38,251 nt of DNA from Microbacterium sp. (GTDB taxonomy: Bacteria; Actinomycetota; Actinomycetes; Actinomycetales; Microbacteriaceae). This document shows positions 29,165 to 37,540 of the stretch, in pieces. Position 1 is the stretch's first letter; each line of letters opens with the position of its first letter. The DNA is taken from NCBI RefSeq assembly GCF_003248605.1, contig NZ_QFPF01000014.1, forward strand, positions 1 through 38,251, read 5' to 3'. Under the pieces are notes generated by a model, which was not told the DNA's origin, made no database searches, and worked only from the letters and a program-made list of their open reading frames with translations. The translations under genes and the position numbers were made by a program.

Positions 29165-30848
29165 TCGATCGCGGTACGCCGCGATCTACGGACCGACGGT
29201 CGGCGACGAAGTGCGCCTCGGCGACACCGACCTGTGGATCCAGATCGAGCAGGACCTCACGGTCGGAGGCGAGGAGGCGATCTTCGGCGGAGGCAAGTCC
29301 ATCCGGGAGTCGATGGCACAGGCGACGACCACACGCGCCGACGGCGCGCTCGACACGGTGATCACGAACGCGATCATCCTCGACTGGTGGGGGATCGTGC
29401 GGGCCGACATCGGCATCCGCGACGGTCGCATCGTCGGCATCGGCCACGCGGGCAACCCCGACATCAGCGACGGCATCGACATGATCATCGGCCCCTCCAC
29501 CGACGTGATCGCGGGGGAGGGGCGGATCGTGACTGCCGGAGCGATCGACTCGCACGTGCATCTGCTCTCGCCGTCGCAGGTCCATGAGGCGCTCGCGACC
29601 GGCATCACCACGATTGTCGGCGGAGGCACGGGCCCATCCGAAGGGTCCAAGGCCACGACCGTCACCCCGGGCGCGTGGCACCTGACGAACATGCATCGCG
29701 CGCTCGATCCCCTGCCGGTCAACGTGCTGCTGCTGGGCAAGGGCAACACCGTGTCGGCGGCCGCGCTGAAGGAGCAGGCGCTCGCCGGGGCCGCCGGCTA
29801 CAAGGTGCACGAGGACTGGGGATCCACCCCGGCGGCGATCGATGCGGCGCTGCGGGCGGCGGAGGACTGGGGTCTGCAGGTCGCCCTGCACTCCGACTCG
29901 CTCAACGAGGCAGGCTTCGTCGAGTCGACGATCGCCGCGATGGCCGGGCGGTCCATCCACGCGTTCCACGTGGAAGGCGCGGGCGGCGGCCACGCGCCCG
30001 ACATCCTCTCGATCGCCGGCCTGCCCCACGTGATCCCCGGCTCGACCAATCCGACCCTGCCGCACACGGTCAACACCGTCGCCGAGCACCTGGACATGCT
30101 GATGGTCTGCCACCACCTGAACCCGGCCGTGCCGGAGGACCTCGCGTTCGCCGAGTCCCGCATCCGGGCGACGACGATCGCGGCCGAGGACATCCTGCAC
30201 GACATCGGGGCCCTCTCGATCACGTCGTCCGATGCGCAGGCGATGGGACGCATCGGCGAAGTCATCACCCGCACGTGGCAGGTTGCGCACGTCATGAAGC
30301 ACCGACGCGGTCCTCTCGAGGGCGGGTTGCCGGCCGACAACGAGCGCGCGCGTCGGTACGTGGCGAAGTACACCGTGAACCCCGCGATCGCCCACGGCAT
30401 CGCGTACGACGTCGGCTCCGTCGAGGTCGGCCGACTCGCCGACCTCGTCGTCTGGGATCCCAAGTTCTTCGGCGTACGCCCCTCGGTGGTCGTCAAGGGC
30501 GGCGCGATCGCCTGGGCAGCGCTCGGCGATCCGAACGCCTCGATCCCCACGCCGCAGCCGGTCATGATGCGGCCGTCGTTCGGCGACACGATCGGCGCCG
30601 ATCTGTCGGTCAGCTACGTCTCGCCGGCCGCCCTCGACTCCGGGCTCGCAGGGGCGCTGGGGCTGCGTCGTCGGCTCGCCGCCGTGCAGCCGACGCGGCA
30701 CATCGGCAAGGCCGACATGAAGAACAACGACGCGCTGCCCTCGATCGTCATCCAGCCCGACACGTTCGAGATCGCGATCGACGGCAACGCCGTGCTGCCC
30801 GCCCCCGCCTCCTCCCTTCCGCTCGCTCAGCTGTACTCGATGTTCTGA
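29151..30848 (+). CDS. ureC: Urease alpha (catalytic) subunit
   Basis: A 565-residue amidohydrolase that holds the two-nickel centre. Ligands: H135 and H137 in SHVHLL, the carbamylated K218 in [10 protein letters not shown]247 in ALHSD, H273 in [16 protein letters not shown], and D361 in SSDAQAMGR. The flap Cys/His are C320 and H321 (LMVCHHL). All catalytic residues are present, so the enzyme should be active. ATG 29151 lies inside the end of ureB. Confidence 0.97.
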   Translation: MVWLDRSRYAAIYGPTVGDEVRLGDTDLWIQIEQDLTVGGEEAIFGGGKSIRESMAQATTTRADGALDTVITNAIILDWWGIVRADIGIRDGRIVGIGHAGNPDISDGIDMIIGPSTDVIAGEGRIVTAGAIDSHVHLLSPSQVHEALATGITTIVGGGTGPSEGSKATTVTPGAWHLTNMHRALDPLPVNVLLLGKGNTVSAAALKEQALAGAAGYKVHEDWGSTPAAIDAALRAAEDWGLQVALHSDSLNEAGFVESTIAAMAGRSIHAFHVEGAGGGHAPDILSIAGLPHVIPGSTNPTLPHTVNTVAEHLDMLMVCHHLNPAVPEDLAFAESRIRATTIAAEDILHDIGALSITSSDAQAMGRIGEVITRTWQVAHVMKHRRGPLEGGLPADNERARRYVAKYTVNPAIAHGIAYDVGSVEVGRLADLVVWDPKFFGVRPSVVVKGGAIAWAALGDPNASIPTPQPVMMRPSFGDTIGADLSVSYVSPAALDSGLAGALGLRRRLAAVQPTRHIGKADMKNNDALPSIVIQPDTFEIAIDGNAVLPAPASSLPLAQLYSMF

Positions 30849-30859
30849 CACGTGCGCCG

Positions 30860-31525
30860 ATGACCCCCTCCGCCCACACCGTCACCATGCTGCTGGCCGA
30901 TGCGCGCCTGCCCTCAGGCGGGTACGCCTTCTCGTCGGGACTGGAGCCGGCCCTGCAGGGCGGGATGCCCCCGGGTCAGATCGCGGCGTTCCTCCGTGCG
31001 CGCGCCCGCACGACGACGATCGTGGATGCTGCGACCGCTGTCGCGGCGCGGGCCGCGGGCATCCGGAGCGATCGCTATGCGCCGATCGAACGCGCGTGGG
31101 CCGCCCGCACACCGAGTCGTGCCGCGCGCAATTCCTCACGCGAGCTCGGACGAGGACTGCTGCGCCTGGCGTCGAATCTGTGGCCGGACTCGCCGCCCAT
31201 CGCCGGCCTCGCGCGTGAGGGATGGTCGCGCCCCGTCGTGCTCGGCGGCGTCGCCGCCCACGCCGGGATCGATGCCGAGGCCCTCGTGCGGATCGCGATC
31301 TACGACGACATGGCGTGCGCCGTCGCCGCGCTGCTCAAGCTCGAGCCGGGCGATCCGGTCGACGGCGTGCGGCTCGTCATCGACGCGTGCGCCGCGGTCG
31401 AATCGCTCGTGCCCATCCTCGCGCAGATCACTTCGCCCGACGCGATCCCCGCCTCGAGCGCCCCTCAATCCGAAGCGTGGGCCGAAGCCCATGCGACCAT
31501 CACCAGGAGGCTCTTCCGTGCCTGA
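30860..31525 (+). CDS. ureF: Urease accessory protein UreF
   Basis: A 221-residue helical chaperone that links UreG to apo-urease. Motifs: [23 protein letters not shown] (residues 9-31) and, later, [22 protein letters not shown]. No ribosome site is visible at the ATG, which begins 12 nt after the ureC stop, so coupling is likely. It overlaps ureG by 8 nt. Confidence 0.92.
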   Translation: MTPSAHTVTMLLADARLPSGGYAFSSGLEPALQGGMPPGQIAAFLRARARTTTIVDAATAVAARAAGIRSDRYAPIERAWAARTPSRAARNSSRELGRGLLRLASNLWPDSPPIAGLAREGWSRPVVLGGVAAHAGIDAEALVRIAIYDDMACAVAALLKLEPGDPVDGVRLVIDACAAVESLVPILAQITSPDAIPASSAPQSEAWAEAHATITRRLFRA

Positions 31526-32300
31526 ATCACTCGCATCCGTCCGCGCCCTCCGTCTCGGCGTCGCCGGGCCCGTCGGCACGGGCAAGTCATCGCTCATCGC
31601 CACCGTCTGCCGGGCGCTGGGTGAGGAGCTGCGGCTCGGGGTGATCACGAACGACATCTATACGGATGAGGACGCCAGGTTCCTGCGCTCGGCGGGGGTC
31701 CTCGCTCCCGAGCGCATCCGCGCGGTCGAGACGGGAGCGTGTCCGCACACCGCGATCCGCGACGACATCACGACCAATCTGATCGCGGCCGAAGACCTCG
31801 AACGAGACTTCGCGCCCCTCGACGTGGTGCTCATCGAGTCGGGCGGAGACAACCTGACCGCGACCTTCTCGCCCGCGCTCGTGGACGCGCAGATCTTCGT
31901 CCTGGACGTCGCCGGCGGCGGAGACGTCGCTCGTAAGGGCGGGCCGGGAATCGGCCGTGCCGACCTGCTCGTGGTCAACAAGACCGACCTGGCTCCCTAC
32001 GTCGGCGTCGACGTCGCGCTGATGGTCTCGGACGCCGAAACCGCCCGCGACGGACGCGCCGTGCTGGCGCTCTCCAAGCACGACCCGTCCTCGATCTCGA
32101 CCCTGCGCGCATGGGTGCTGGGCATGCTCGCCGCGCACCGGTCGGGCAGTCATGTCCCGCAGGATCCGGGGCCGATGGCGCCGCACTTCCACGCTGACGA
32201 GGAGCACCCGGAGGGCGGGTTCGTGCATGCGCATGACGACCCGCACGCGCATTCCCATGACCACGCGCGCACGAACGCAGGGGCGCACGCGCACGAGTGA
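31518..32300 (+). CDS. ureG: Urease accessory GTPase UreG with His-rich C-terminal tail
   Basis: A 260-residue SIMIBI GTPase that delivers nickel. Walker [10 protein letters not shown] (17-25), [13 protein letters not shown], the metal-binding CPH in [36 protein letters not shown] and the NKTDL base-recognition motif (about 154-158). Unusually, about 38 C-terminal residues contain 11 His (for example [14 protein letters not shown]), a nickel-storage-like tail. No ureE lies in the operon, so this tail may replace its metal-donor role (inference). The GTG start has AGGAGG 7 nt upstream. Confidence 0.94.
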   Translation: MPESLASVRALRLGVAGPVGTGKSSLIATVCRALGEELRLGVITNDIYTDEDARFLRSAGVLAPERIRAVETGACPHTAIRDDITTNLIAAEDLERDFAPLDVVLIESGGDNLTATFSPALVDAQIFVLDVAGGGDVARKGGPGIGRADLLVVNKTDLAPYVGVDVALMVSDAETARDGRAVLALSKHDPSSISTLRAWVLGMLAAHRSGSHVPQDPGPMAPHFHADEEHPEGGFVHAHDDPHAHSHDHARTNAGAHAHE

Positions 32301-33013
32301 CTCCCACTCGCATCGCCGTCCGCCGGGGCGCCTCGAGGGCCGGGGTCGACCTCGCCGTCGGCGCGCTCGCCCCGCGACTGATCTCGCGCGATGACGCGCG
32401 AGCGCACATCGCGCTCGCGGCGGCCGGGATGATCCTCCTCGGCGGCGACCATGTGCACCTCGAGGTCGACGTGGGCGAAGGCTGCGTCCTCGAGCTCGAG
32501 GACGTCGGGGGCACGATCGCCTATCGCGCCGACGGCCGGCCCTCCGCGTGGACCATGAATGCTCGCATCGAGACGGGGGGCATGCTGCTCTGGCGCGGAC
32601 TGCCGTTCGTCGTCACCGATGGAGCGGACGTCGAGCGCCGGTCGAGGGTCCAGCTGGCGCGCGGCGCAACGGCCCTCATCCGCGAGACCCTCGTCCTCGG
32701 CAGGCACGGGGAGCCGGGCGGCCGGATCTCATCGTCGTTCGCCGCGGCAGACCCCGACGGTCCCGTGCTCGTCGAACGGCTCGACCTCGATGGTCCCGTC
32801 CCCGAGCCCGGCGTGCTCGGCGACCATCGCGTGCTCGATACCGTGATCGCTCTCGGGGTTCGGCCTCCCGTGTCGATCGGAGACCTCGAGCTCGAGCATC
32901 CCGGTGCGATCGCCCGGCATCTGGGCGTCGAGACGCACACGTCGCGCCTCGACCGGGTCTGGGAGGAATGGTCCGCGCTCCTGCGCGAGAGAGCGCCGCT
33001 GTCGCTCGACTAG
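32297..33013 (+). CDS. ureD: Urease accessory protein UreD/UreH
   Basis: A 238-residue scaffold that binds apo-urease and recruits UreF-UreG. Family traits: [29 protein letters not shown] (residues 44-72), [26 protein letters not shown] and [14 protein letters not shown]. It is on the short side for the family, as in other actinobacteria. The GTG start overlaps the ureG stop (GTGA). It ends 15 nt from the convergent nickel ATPase gene. Confidence 0.88.
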   Translation: MTPTRIAVRRGASRAGVDLAVGALAPRLISRDDARAHIALAAAGMILLGGDHVHLEVDVGEGCVLELEDVGGTIAYRADGRPSAWTMNARIETGGMLLWRGLPFVVTDGADVERRSRVQLARGATALIRETLVLGRHGEPGGRISSSFAAADPDGPVLVERLDLDGPVPEPGVLGDHRVLDTVIALGVRPPVSIGDLELEHPGAIARHLGVETHTSRLDRVWEEWSALLRERAPLSLD

Positions 33014-33028
33014 CCGCTCGGACACGAC

Positions 33029-33787
33029 TCAGCCCCGCGTCGTGCCTCGCGCCCGCAGCGGATCGAAGCCCCACGGCAGCTCGAGGCGGTGACGACGCAG
33101 CAGCTCGACATCGCCGAGCAGGGTGGAGGTCGGGCCGTCGGCGACGATGCGCCCACCGTCGAGGATCACCGAGCGGGCGCACAGCTCGAGGGCATACGGC
33201 AGGTCGTGCGTGACGACGACGATCGTCGCCGGAAGGGAGTCGAGGGTCTGCGTGAGCTCCCTTCGCGCTGTCGGATCGAGGTTGGAGGTCGGTTCGTCGA
33301 GCACGATGACGTCGACGTCCATCGAGAGGATCGTGGCGATCGCGGCGCGACGCCGTTCTCCCAGAGAGAGGCGCTGAGGGGGGCGGTCCTCGGCTCCGGC
33401 GAGGCCCACCTGACCGAGCGAGGCGGCGACGCGCCGTGCGAGTTCCTGGCCGCGCAGCCCGTAGTTCGCTGGTCCGAAGGCGACGTCCTCGCCGATCGTC
33501 GGGCTGAAGAGCTGGTCGTCGGGATCCTGGAAGACGAGGCCCACACGACGTCGGATCGCGCGGACGGTCGCGGGTGTGACATCCGTCCCGTCGACGGAAA
33601 CCGATCCCTCCTGGGGGGCGAGGATCCCGTTGACGTGCAGCATCAGCGTGGTCTTGCCGGCGCCGTTCGGGCCGAGCACCGCGACCCGCTCGCCCGCGGC
33701 GACGTCGAGACTCACGCCGTCCAGAACCTGTCTGCCGTCGGGATAGGCGAACCGCAGATCCCGGATGGCGAGGGCGGCCGCGCTCAC
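33029..33787 (-). CDS. ECF-type nickel/cobalt importer ATPase (NikO/CbiO)
   Basis: A 252-residue ATPase: Walker A GPNGAGKTT (39-47), GLVFQDPDDQLFSPTIGEDVAFGP (the Q-loop form characteristic of ECF/CbiO ATPases), LSLGERRRAAIATIL signature and VIVLDEPTSNLDP. The GTG start overlaps the permease stop (GTGA). Last gene of the minus-strand transporter operon; adjacency to urease makes nickel rather than cobalt the likely cargo. Confidence 0.92.
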   Translation of the reverse strand: MSAAALAIRDLRFAYPDGRQVLDGVSLDVAAGERVAVLGPNGAGKTTLMLHVNGILAPQEGSVSVDGTDVTPATVRAIRRRVGLVFQDPDDQLFSPTIGEDVAFGPANYGLRGQELARRVAASLGQVGLAGAEDRPPQRLSLGERRRAAIATILSMDVDVIVLDEPTSNLDPTARRELTQTLDSLPATIVVVTHDLPYALELCARSVILDGGRIVADGPTSTLLGDVELLRRHRLELPWGFDPLRARGTTRG

Positions 33788-34434
33788 ACGCTGCCCGGCT
33801 CGCGGTGGCCGCGCGCGAGCATCGCCAGGTGGATCCGCTCACCGCGGCCGTGCGCGCGGATGAGCACGCCGGCGACGGATGCCGCGAGCACCCGCCACGC
33901 GCGCGGACCGCGCAGATCGAACCCGCGCGACTCCCGCGCGACACGCGCCCGCTCGAGCTCGTCGGCGATGACCTCGATGTAGCGCAGCATCAGCGCCATG
34001 ATCGCGGTCAGCTGTCCGGGCAGCCCGAGTCGCTCGAATGCCTGGACAAGGCGGCCCGGCGGAGTGGTCGCCACGACGATGAGCGTCGCCGTGAGGGCGA
34101 GCGTTGCCTTGGCGAGCATCGCCCATGCTCCCCAGATGCCGGCGATCGAGAGCGAGACCGGGCCGATGTCGGCGCGCGGACCGATCGCGACGAACGGCAG
34201 CACGACGGCGAAGACGAGTAGAGGCAGTTCGAGCGTCAGCCGCTTCGCGATCCACGAGGGCCGGATTCCGGCGGAGACGATGAAGGCGACGAGCAGCCCC
34301 AGGGCGAGCGCATAGACGCCGAACCACTCGCGCGGGGTCGCCACGATCCCGACGGCGAAGACGATCAGGCCGATGAGTTTCGTGCGCGCCGGCACGCGGT
34401 CCAGTGCCGTGTTCCCGGCGCGCGAGAGAGTCAC
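33784..34434 (-). CDS. cbiQ: ECF-type nickel/cobalt importer transmembrane subunit (NikQ/CbiQ)
   Basis: A 216-residue T-component. It opens SRAGNTALDRVPARTKLIGLIVFAV (P-x-x-K-L helix start), has about five helices, and the coupling-helix motif ARESRGFDLRGPRAWR near residue 165-180 plus a later ARGHREP. The GTG start overlaps the preceding stop (GTGA). Confidence 0.9.
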   Translation of the reverse strand: MTLSRAGNTALDRVPARTKLIGLIVFAVGIVATPREWFGVYALALGLLVAFIVSAGIRPSWIAKRLTLELPLLVFAVVLPFVAIGPRADIGPVSLSIAGIWGAWAMLAKATLALTATLIVVATTPPGRLVQAFERLGLPGQLTAIMALMLRYIEVIADELERARVARESRGFDLRGPRAWRVLAASVAGVLIRAHGRGERIHLAMLARGHREPGSV

Positions 34435-34769
34435 CTCGTGCGCCGCCGGCCACGTGCCACGAGGCCGACGCTTGCGGCGAGGCCGAAGGTCACGACGCAC
34501 CCGATGGCCCCCGCGATCGCCGTCGAGAGCCACGTGTGCGACACGCCCTGCGTCGCGTAGTCGGCCAGAGGAGTGCCGGCTGCCGCGCTGTCGGTCGCGG
34601 TGTCGAGGAATCCGGTCGCCCCGGCCACGAACTCCAGCCCGTCGGGATTGCTCGAGGCCATGACACTCACCACGCAGGCGATCAGGAGAGCGACCGTGAG
34701 CGCGATGATGGTGAAAGCGCGCGTCGACAGGCGGCCGCGGGCGCGGGTGGCGTCGGCCGGTTCGGTCAT
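34431..34769 (-). CDS. PDGLE-domain subunit of the nickel importer (NikN-like)
   Basis: A 112-residue protein with two hydrophobic helices (FTIIALTVALLIACVVSVMA and WLSTAIAGAIGCVVTFGLAASV) flanking an extracytoplasmic loop that begins SSNPDGLEFVAG, the diagnostic PDGLE motif. This domain substitutes for CbiN in many nickel ECF systems. The ATG overlaps the preceding stop (ATGA). Confidence 0.9.
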   Translation of the reverse strand: MTEPADATRARGRLSTRAFTIIALTVALLIACVVSVMASSNPDGLEFVAGATGFLDTATDSAAAGTPLADYATQGVSHTWLSTAIAGAIGCVVTFGLAASVGLVARGRRRTR

Positions 34770-35458
34770 GCGAAGGCCCTCTTCTCGGTTGCGGCACGCG
34801 CGCCGCGGCGCACGAAACGCGCGCCGTAGACGAGGTCGGGTCGCGCGGCGAGGACGGCCGAGACGATGAGCCCGGTGATCACGGCCTCGCCGATGCCGAT
34901 GAGGCTGTGCCAGCCCAGCATCGCGGCCAGGAGGGCGCCCACAGGCACGGGCGCCTGCCCGCCGATCGCGAACAGCAGGACGAAGATCACGGATGCCGCA
35001 GGCACTGACAGCAGCGCCGCGAAGACGGCGGCCGTCACCACAGCCCCGCTGCGGGCGGGCAGAGCGCGGAGGATGGCACGGAAGACGATCCAGCCGACGA
35101 GGACGCCCACCAGCGCCAGAAGCGTGATGTTCGTGCCCAGCGCGGTGATCCCGCCGTCGGCGAAGAGGAAGGCCTGCACGATGAGCACGACGCTCAGACA
35201 CAGCACGGCCGTCGCCGGCCCCACCAGGACGGCGGCGAGTGCACCGCCCATCAGGTGTCCGCTCGTGCCGAGACCCACGGGAAAGTTGACCATCTGCGCA
35301 GCGAAGATGACGGTCGCGACGATCCCGACCATCGGCGCCTTGCGGTCGTCGACGAATTCCGCGGGCGCCCGCTTCAGTGCGACGGCGATACCCGTCGCGG
35401 CGACGATGCCGGTCCCGATGGATGTGGGCAGATCCAGGAATCCGTCGGGGACGTGCAT
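34766..35458 (-). CDS. cbiM: ECF-type nickel/cobalt importer substrate-specificity subunit (NikM/CbiM)
   Basis: A 230-residue membrane protein that captures the metal ion. It begins MHVPDGFLD, where the N-terminal Met-His is the known metal-binding site, so the start at 35458 is firm; AAGGAGGA lies 5 nt upstream. Other signatures: FAAQMVNFPVGLGTSGHLMGGALAAVLVGP (with the His used as ligand), QAFLFADGGITALGTNI and the C-terminal GWHSLIGIGEAVITG. First gene of the M-N-Q-O operon. Confidence 0.93.
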   Translation of the reverse strand: MHVPDGFLDLPTSIGTGIVAATGIAVALKRAPAEFVDDRKAPMVGIVATVIFAAQMVNFPVGLGTSGHLMGGALAAVLVGPATAVLCLSVVLIVQAFLFADGGITALGTNITLLALVGVLVGWIVFRAILRALPARSGAVVTAAVFAALLSVPAASVIFVLLFAIGGQAPVPVGALLAAMLGWHSLIGIGEAVITGLIVSAVLAARPDLVYGARFVRRGARAATEKRAFA

Positions 35459-35506
35459 CAGATCCTCCTTGCGTGCGCCCGCGCGGCGCATCGGTGCGGA
35501 GGTACC

Positions 35507-35527
35507 AATCTACGACCGCCATGTTTC
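35507..35527 (-). promoter_or_regulatory. Candidate promoter of the nickel importer with GAAAC-N10-TAGATT
   Basis: On the minus strand GAAAC (35527-35523) is followed by exactly 10 nt and then TAGATT (35512-35507), the same spacing as in the GlnR-like promoters elsewhere in the window. An a-site GTGAC (35539-35535) lies upstream but with a 7-nt rather than 6-nt spacer, so the GlnR assignment is weaker here. Confidence 0.45.
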
Positions 35528-35556
35528 AGGCGATGTCACGCGTTGCCACACAGCGA

Positions 35557-35584
35557 AAGGCCCCGGAGTGATCTCCGGGGCCTT
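35557..35584 (-). terminator. Strong terminator between the minigene and the nickel operon
   Basis: A 12-bp perfect stem (AAGGCCCCGGAG / CTCCGGGGCCTT) with loop TGAT; flanking A and T bases make it bidirectional in shape. It lies upstream of the nickel importer promoter and downstream of the 20-codon open frame. Confidence 0.8.
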
Positions 35585-35623
35585 CACCGTACGCGCCGAG
35601 CCCCCCGGCACGGCACATGTCCA

Positions 35624-35686
35624 TCACTCGAGAGAAAGGCGCTCCTTCGCAGCACCGTCCATCTTGACGGAGTCACCGTGTGACAT
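35624..35686 (-). CDS. Possible 20-residue leaderless minigene
   Basis: The ATG at 35686 lies 5 nt after a TAGCGT -10 box and opens a 20-codon frame (starts MSHGDSVKMDG, ends ERLSLE). About 40 nt after its stop comes a strong terminator. Promoter, short frame and terminator make a self-contained unit. There is no recognisable family and the evidence is purely structural, so it may instead be a small non-coding RNA. Confidence 0.35.
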   Translation of the reverse strand: MSHGDSVKMDGAAKERLSLE

Positions 35687-35691
35687 GTCCA

Positions 35692-35697
35692 ACGCTA
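35692..35697 (-). promoter_or_regulatory. -10 box of the minigene
   Basis: TAGCGT on the minus strand, 5 nt before ATG 35686. No -35 is evident. Confidence 0.4.
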
Positions 35698-35752
35698 GGC
35701 GAGGCGACGGATTCGTGCCGAGGGTTGCTTTCGGCGCGACGATTTGATACTC

Positions 35753-35780
35753 AGCGGGATGCTGTCTCCGGCATCCCGCT
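35753..35780 (-). terminator. Terminator after the DEAD-box helicase gene
   Basis: AGCGGGATGC (35753-35762) and GCATCCCGCT (35771-35780) form a perfect 10-bp stem with an 8-nt loop, 6 nt after the helicase stop on the minus strand. Confidence 0.75.
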
Positions 35781-35786
35781 CGAGGT

Positions 35787-37190
35787 TCAGGCGCGTCCGG
35801 CGCCCGAGCGCGGGCGTCCGCCGCGCGAGCCTCGTCGGCGTCCGCCGCCCGATCCTTCCGTGCGCGGTGCGCCGGTGCGGCCGGACTCGCCGCGCGACGC
35901 CGCCGCCGCCGGGCGAGCGGGGCGGCCGGAGCCGCCGGAGCGGCCTGCAGCGCCCGAGCGTCCGCCGCCTGAGCGTTGCGCGGGCTGGGCCTGGACGGGA
36001 GCCGGGGTCACGTGCGGCGCGGGGTCGCCGACGAGCGCGGCGATCGCGGGGTGCACGGCCGACACGGGCTCCAGCGGTGCGGTGATCTGCGCCTTGCGCA
36101 GCAGGTCGTTCACGTCGCGCCGCTGCGCGTCGAGGGCGACCGTGACCACCGTTCCGGAGGCGCCGGCGCGGGCGGTGCGGCCGGAGCGGTGCAGGTACGC
36201 CTTGTGCTCGACGGGCGGGTCGACGTGCACGACCAGCTCGACGTCGTCGACGTGCACACCGCGCGCCGCGACGTCGGTGGCCACGAGCACGCGCACTCCG
36301 CCGGCCTCGACGCCCGCGCCGAACGCGGCGAGGTTGCGCTCGCGCGCGGCCTGCGAGAGGTTGCCGTGCAGGTCGACGGCGGGGATGCCCGACGCGGTGA
36401 GCTGCTTGGCCAGCTTCTTCGCCTGGTGCTTGGTGCGGGTGAAGAGGATGCGGCGGCCGCGGCCCGAGGCCAGGTGGCGCACGAGGGAGGTCTTGTCGGC
36501 GTCTGAGACGACGAACACGCGGTGGGTCATCTCGCCCTGCGGCACGCTTTCCTCGTCGACCTCGTGACGCACCTCGTCGCGGAGGAATCGGCGCACGAGG
36601 GCATCGACGCCGCGGTCGAGCGTGGCGCTGAACAGCATCCGCTGCCCGCCCTGAGGCGTGGCGGCGAGGATGCGCGTGACGCCCGGCAGGAAGCCGAGGT
36701 CCGCCATGTGGTCGGCCTCGTCGAGCACGGTGATCTCGACGCGGTCCAGTCGTACGACGCCCTGCTTCATGAGGTCTTCGAGCCGGCCGGGGCACGCGAC
36801 GATGATGTCGACGCCGCCGCGCATGGCTTGCTCCTGGGGGCGCTGGCTGACGCCGCCGAAGATCGTCGTCACCTTCAGGCCGACGGCGTCGGCGAGGGGA
36901 GTGAGGGTCGCGGCGATCTGCGTCGCGAGCTCACGGGTGGGTGCGAGCACGAGACCGCGGGCGTGACCGGCGGTGCGGCGGGCGGCGTGCGCCCCGCTCA
37001 GGCGGGCGATCAGCGGAAGCGAGAAGGCGATGGTCTTGCCGCTGCCGGTGCGGCCGCGGCCGAGCACGTCGCGGCCCGCGAGCGAGTCGGGCAGCGTGTC
37101 GCGCTGGATGGCGAAGGGCTCGGTCTTGCCCTGCGCGGCGAGCACCGAGGCGAGGGGCGCGGGCACGCCGAGGTCGAGGAAAGTAGGCAT
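35787..37190 (-). CDS. DEAD-box ATP-dependent RNA helicase
   Basis: A 467-residue RNA helicase. Q-motif PFAIQRDTLP (25-34), motif I GRTGSGKT (46-53), Ia APTRELA, Ib-type CPGR in place of the usual TPGR, motif II DEAD, motif III SAT, motif V ATDVAARGVHVDDVELV and motif VI HRSGRTARAG. The C-terminal 80 residues are Gly/Arg/Ser-rich (for example GGGRRRGSRGGRPRSG), an RNA-binding tail typical of cold- or ribosome-related actinobacterial helicases. ATG 37190 (MPTFLDLGVP) lacks a clear ribosome site. The presumed -10 (TAGGCT at 37355-37360, minus) gives a leader of about 155 nt, a frequent site of control in such helicases. Confidence 0.92.
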   Translation of the reverse strand: MPTFLDLGVPAPLASVLAAQGKTEPFAIQRDTLPDSLAGRDVLGRGRTGSGKTIAFSLPLIARLSGAHAARRTAGHARGLVLAPTRELATQIAATLTPLADAVGLKVTTIFGGVSQRPQEQAMRGGVDIIVACPGRLEDLMKQGVVRLDRVEITVLDEADHMADLGFLPGVTRILAATPQGGQRMLFSATLDRGVDALVRRFLRDEVRHEVDEESVPQGEMTHRVFVVSDADKTSLVRHLASGRGRRILFTRTKHQAKKLAKQLTASGIPAVDLHGNLSQAARERNLAAFGAGVEAGGVRVLVATDVAARGVHVDDVELVVHVDPPVEHKAYLHRSGRTARAGASGTVVTVALDAQRRDVNDLLRKAQITAPLEPVSAVHPAIAALVGDPAPHVTPAPVQAQPAQRSGGGRSGAAGRSGGSGRPARPAAAASRGESGRTGAPRTEGSGGGRRRGSRGGRPRSGAGRA

Positions 37191-37354
37191 AGGGATGCTT
37201 TCGGGATGAGCGCACGGGATCGGATGATCGGTGAGGCGCGGAGTGGGCGACGGCGCGGGATCGCGCATCGGTTCGCCGTTCGAGAAGAGCCACGAGCCGC
37301 GGGGCGGGCCGGGAAGCGTGTCGACGACGCAGGCGATCGGAACCGCCAGGGGCG

Positions 37355-37360
37355 AGCCTA
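37355..37360 (-). promoter_or_regulatory. Candidate -10 box of the DEAD-box helicase
   Basis: TAGGCT on the minus strand about 165 nt before the helicase start. The interval 37191-37540 otherwise contains this leader and the divergent desaturase promoter; no further gene is convincing there. Confidence 0.35.
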
Positions 37361-37440
37361 GCAGTGGTTGCTGCATGAACGCCCCGTGTCGGATGCCTGA
37401 GAACCCCCCGTGCATCCGCGTCCAGGCATATGCACCCCCG

Positions 37441-37446
37441 TAGTGT
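37441..37446 (+). promoter_or_regulatory. Candidate -10 box of the desaturase gene
   Basis: TAGTGT on the plus strand about 95 nt before the earliest GTG start of the desaturase. No matching -35 is evident. Confidence 0.35.
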
Positions 37447-37540
37447 GGGCCACAGCGATCGGCACCTGCCTTTGGCTTCCGCCCGAACCCGCATCGCGGG
37501 ACGCCGATCGAGAAGGTGCGACATCTCCTCCACCGCCGTT

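Noticed and set aside
29124..30851. Minus-strand frame opposite ureC
   Set aside because: Shadow of a gene with all catalytic residues in place.
35584..35700. Cobalamin or nickel-cobalt riboswitch in front of the nickel importer
   Set aside because: No B12-box or NiCo-type core seen; the terminator there lies upstream of the importer's own promoter and is better explained as the end of a separate short transcript.
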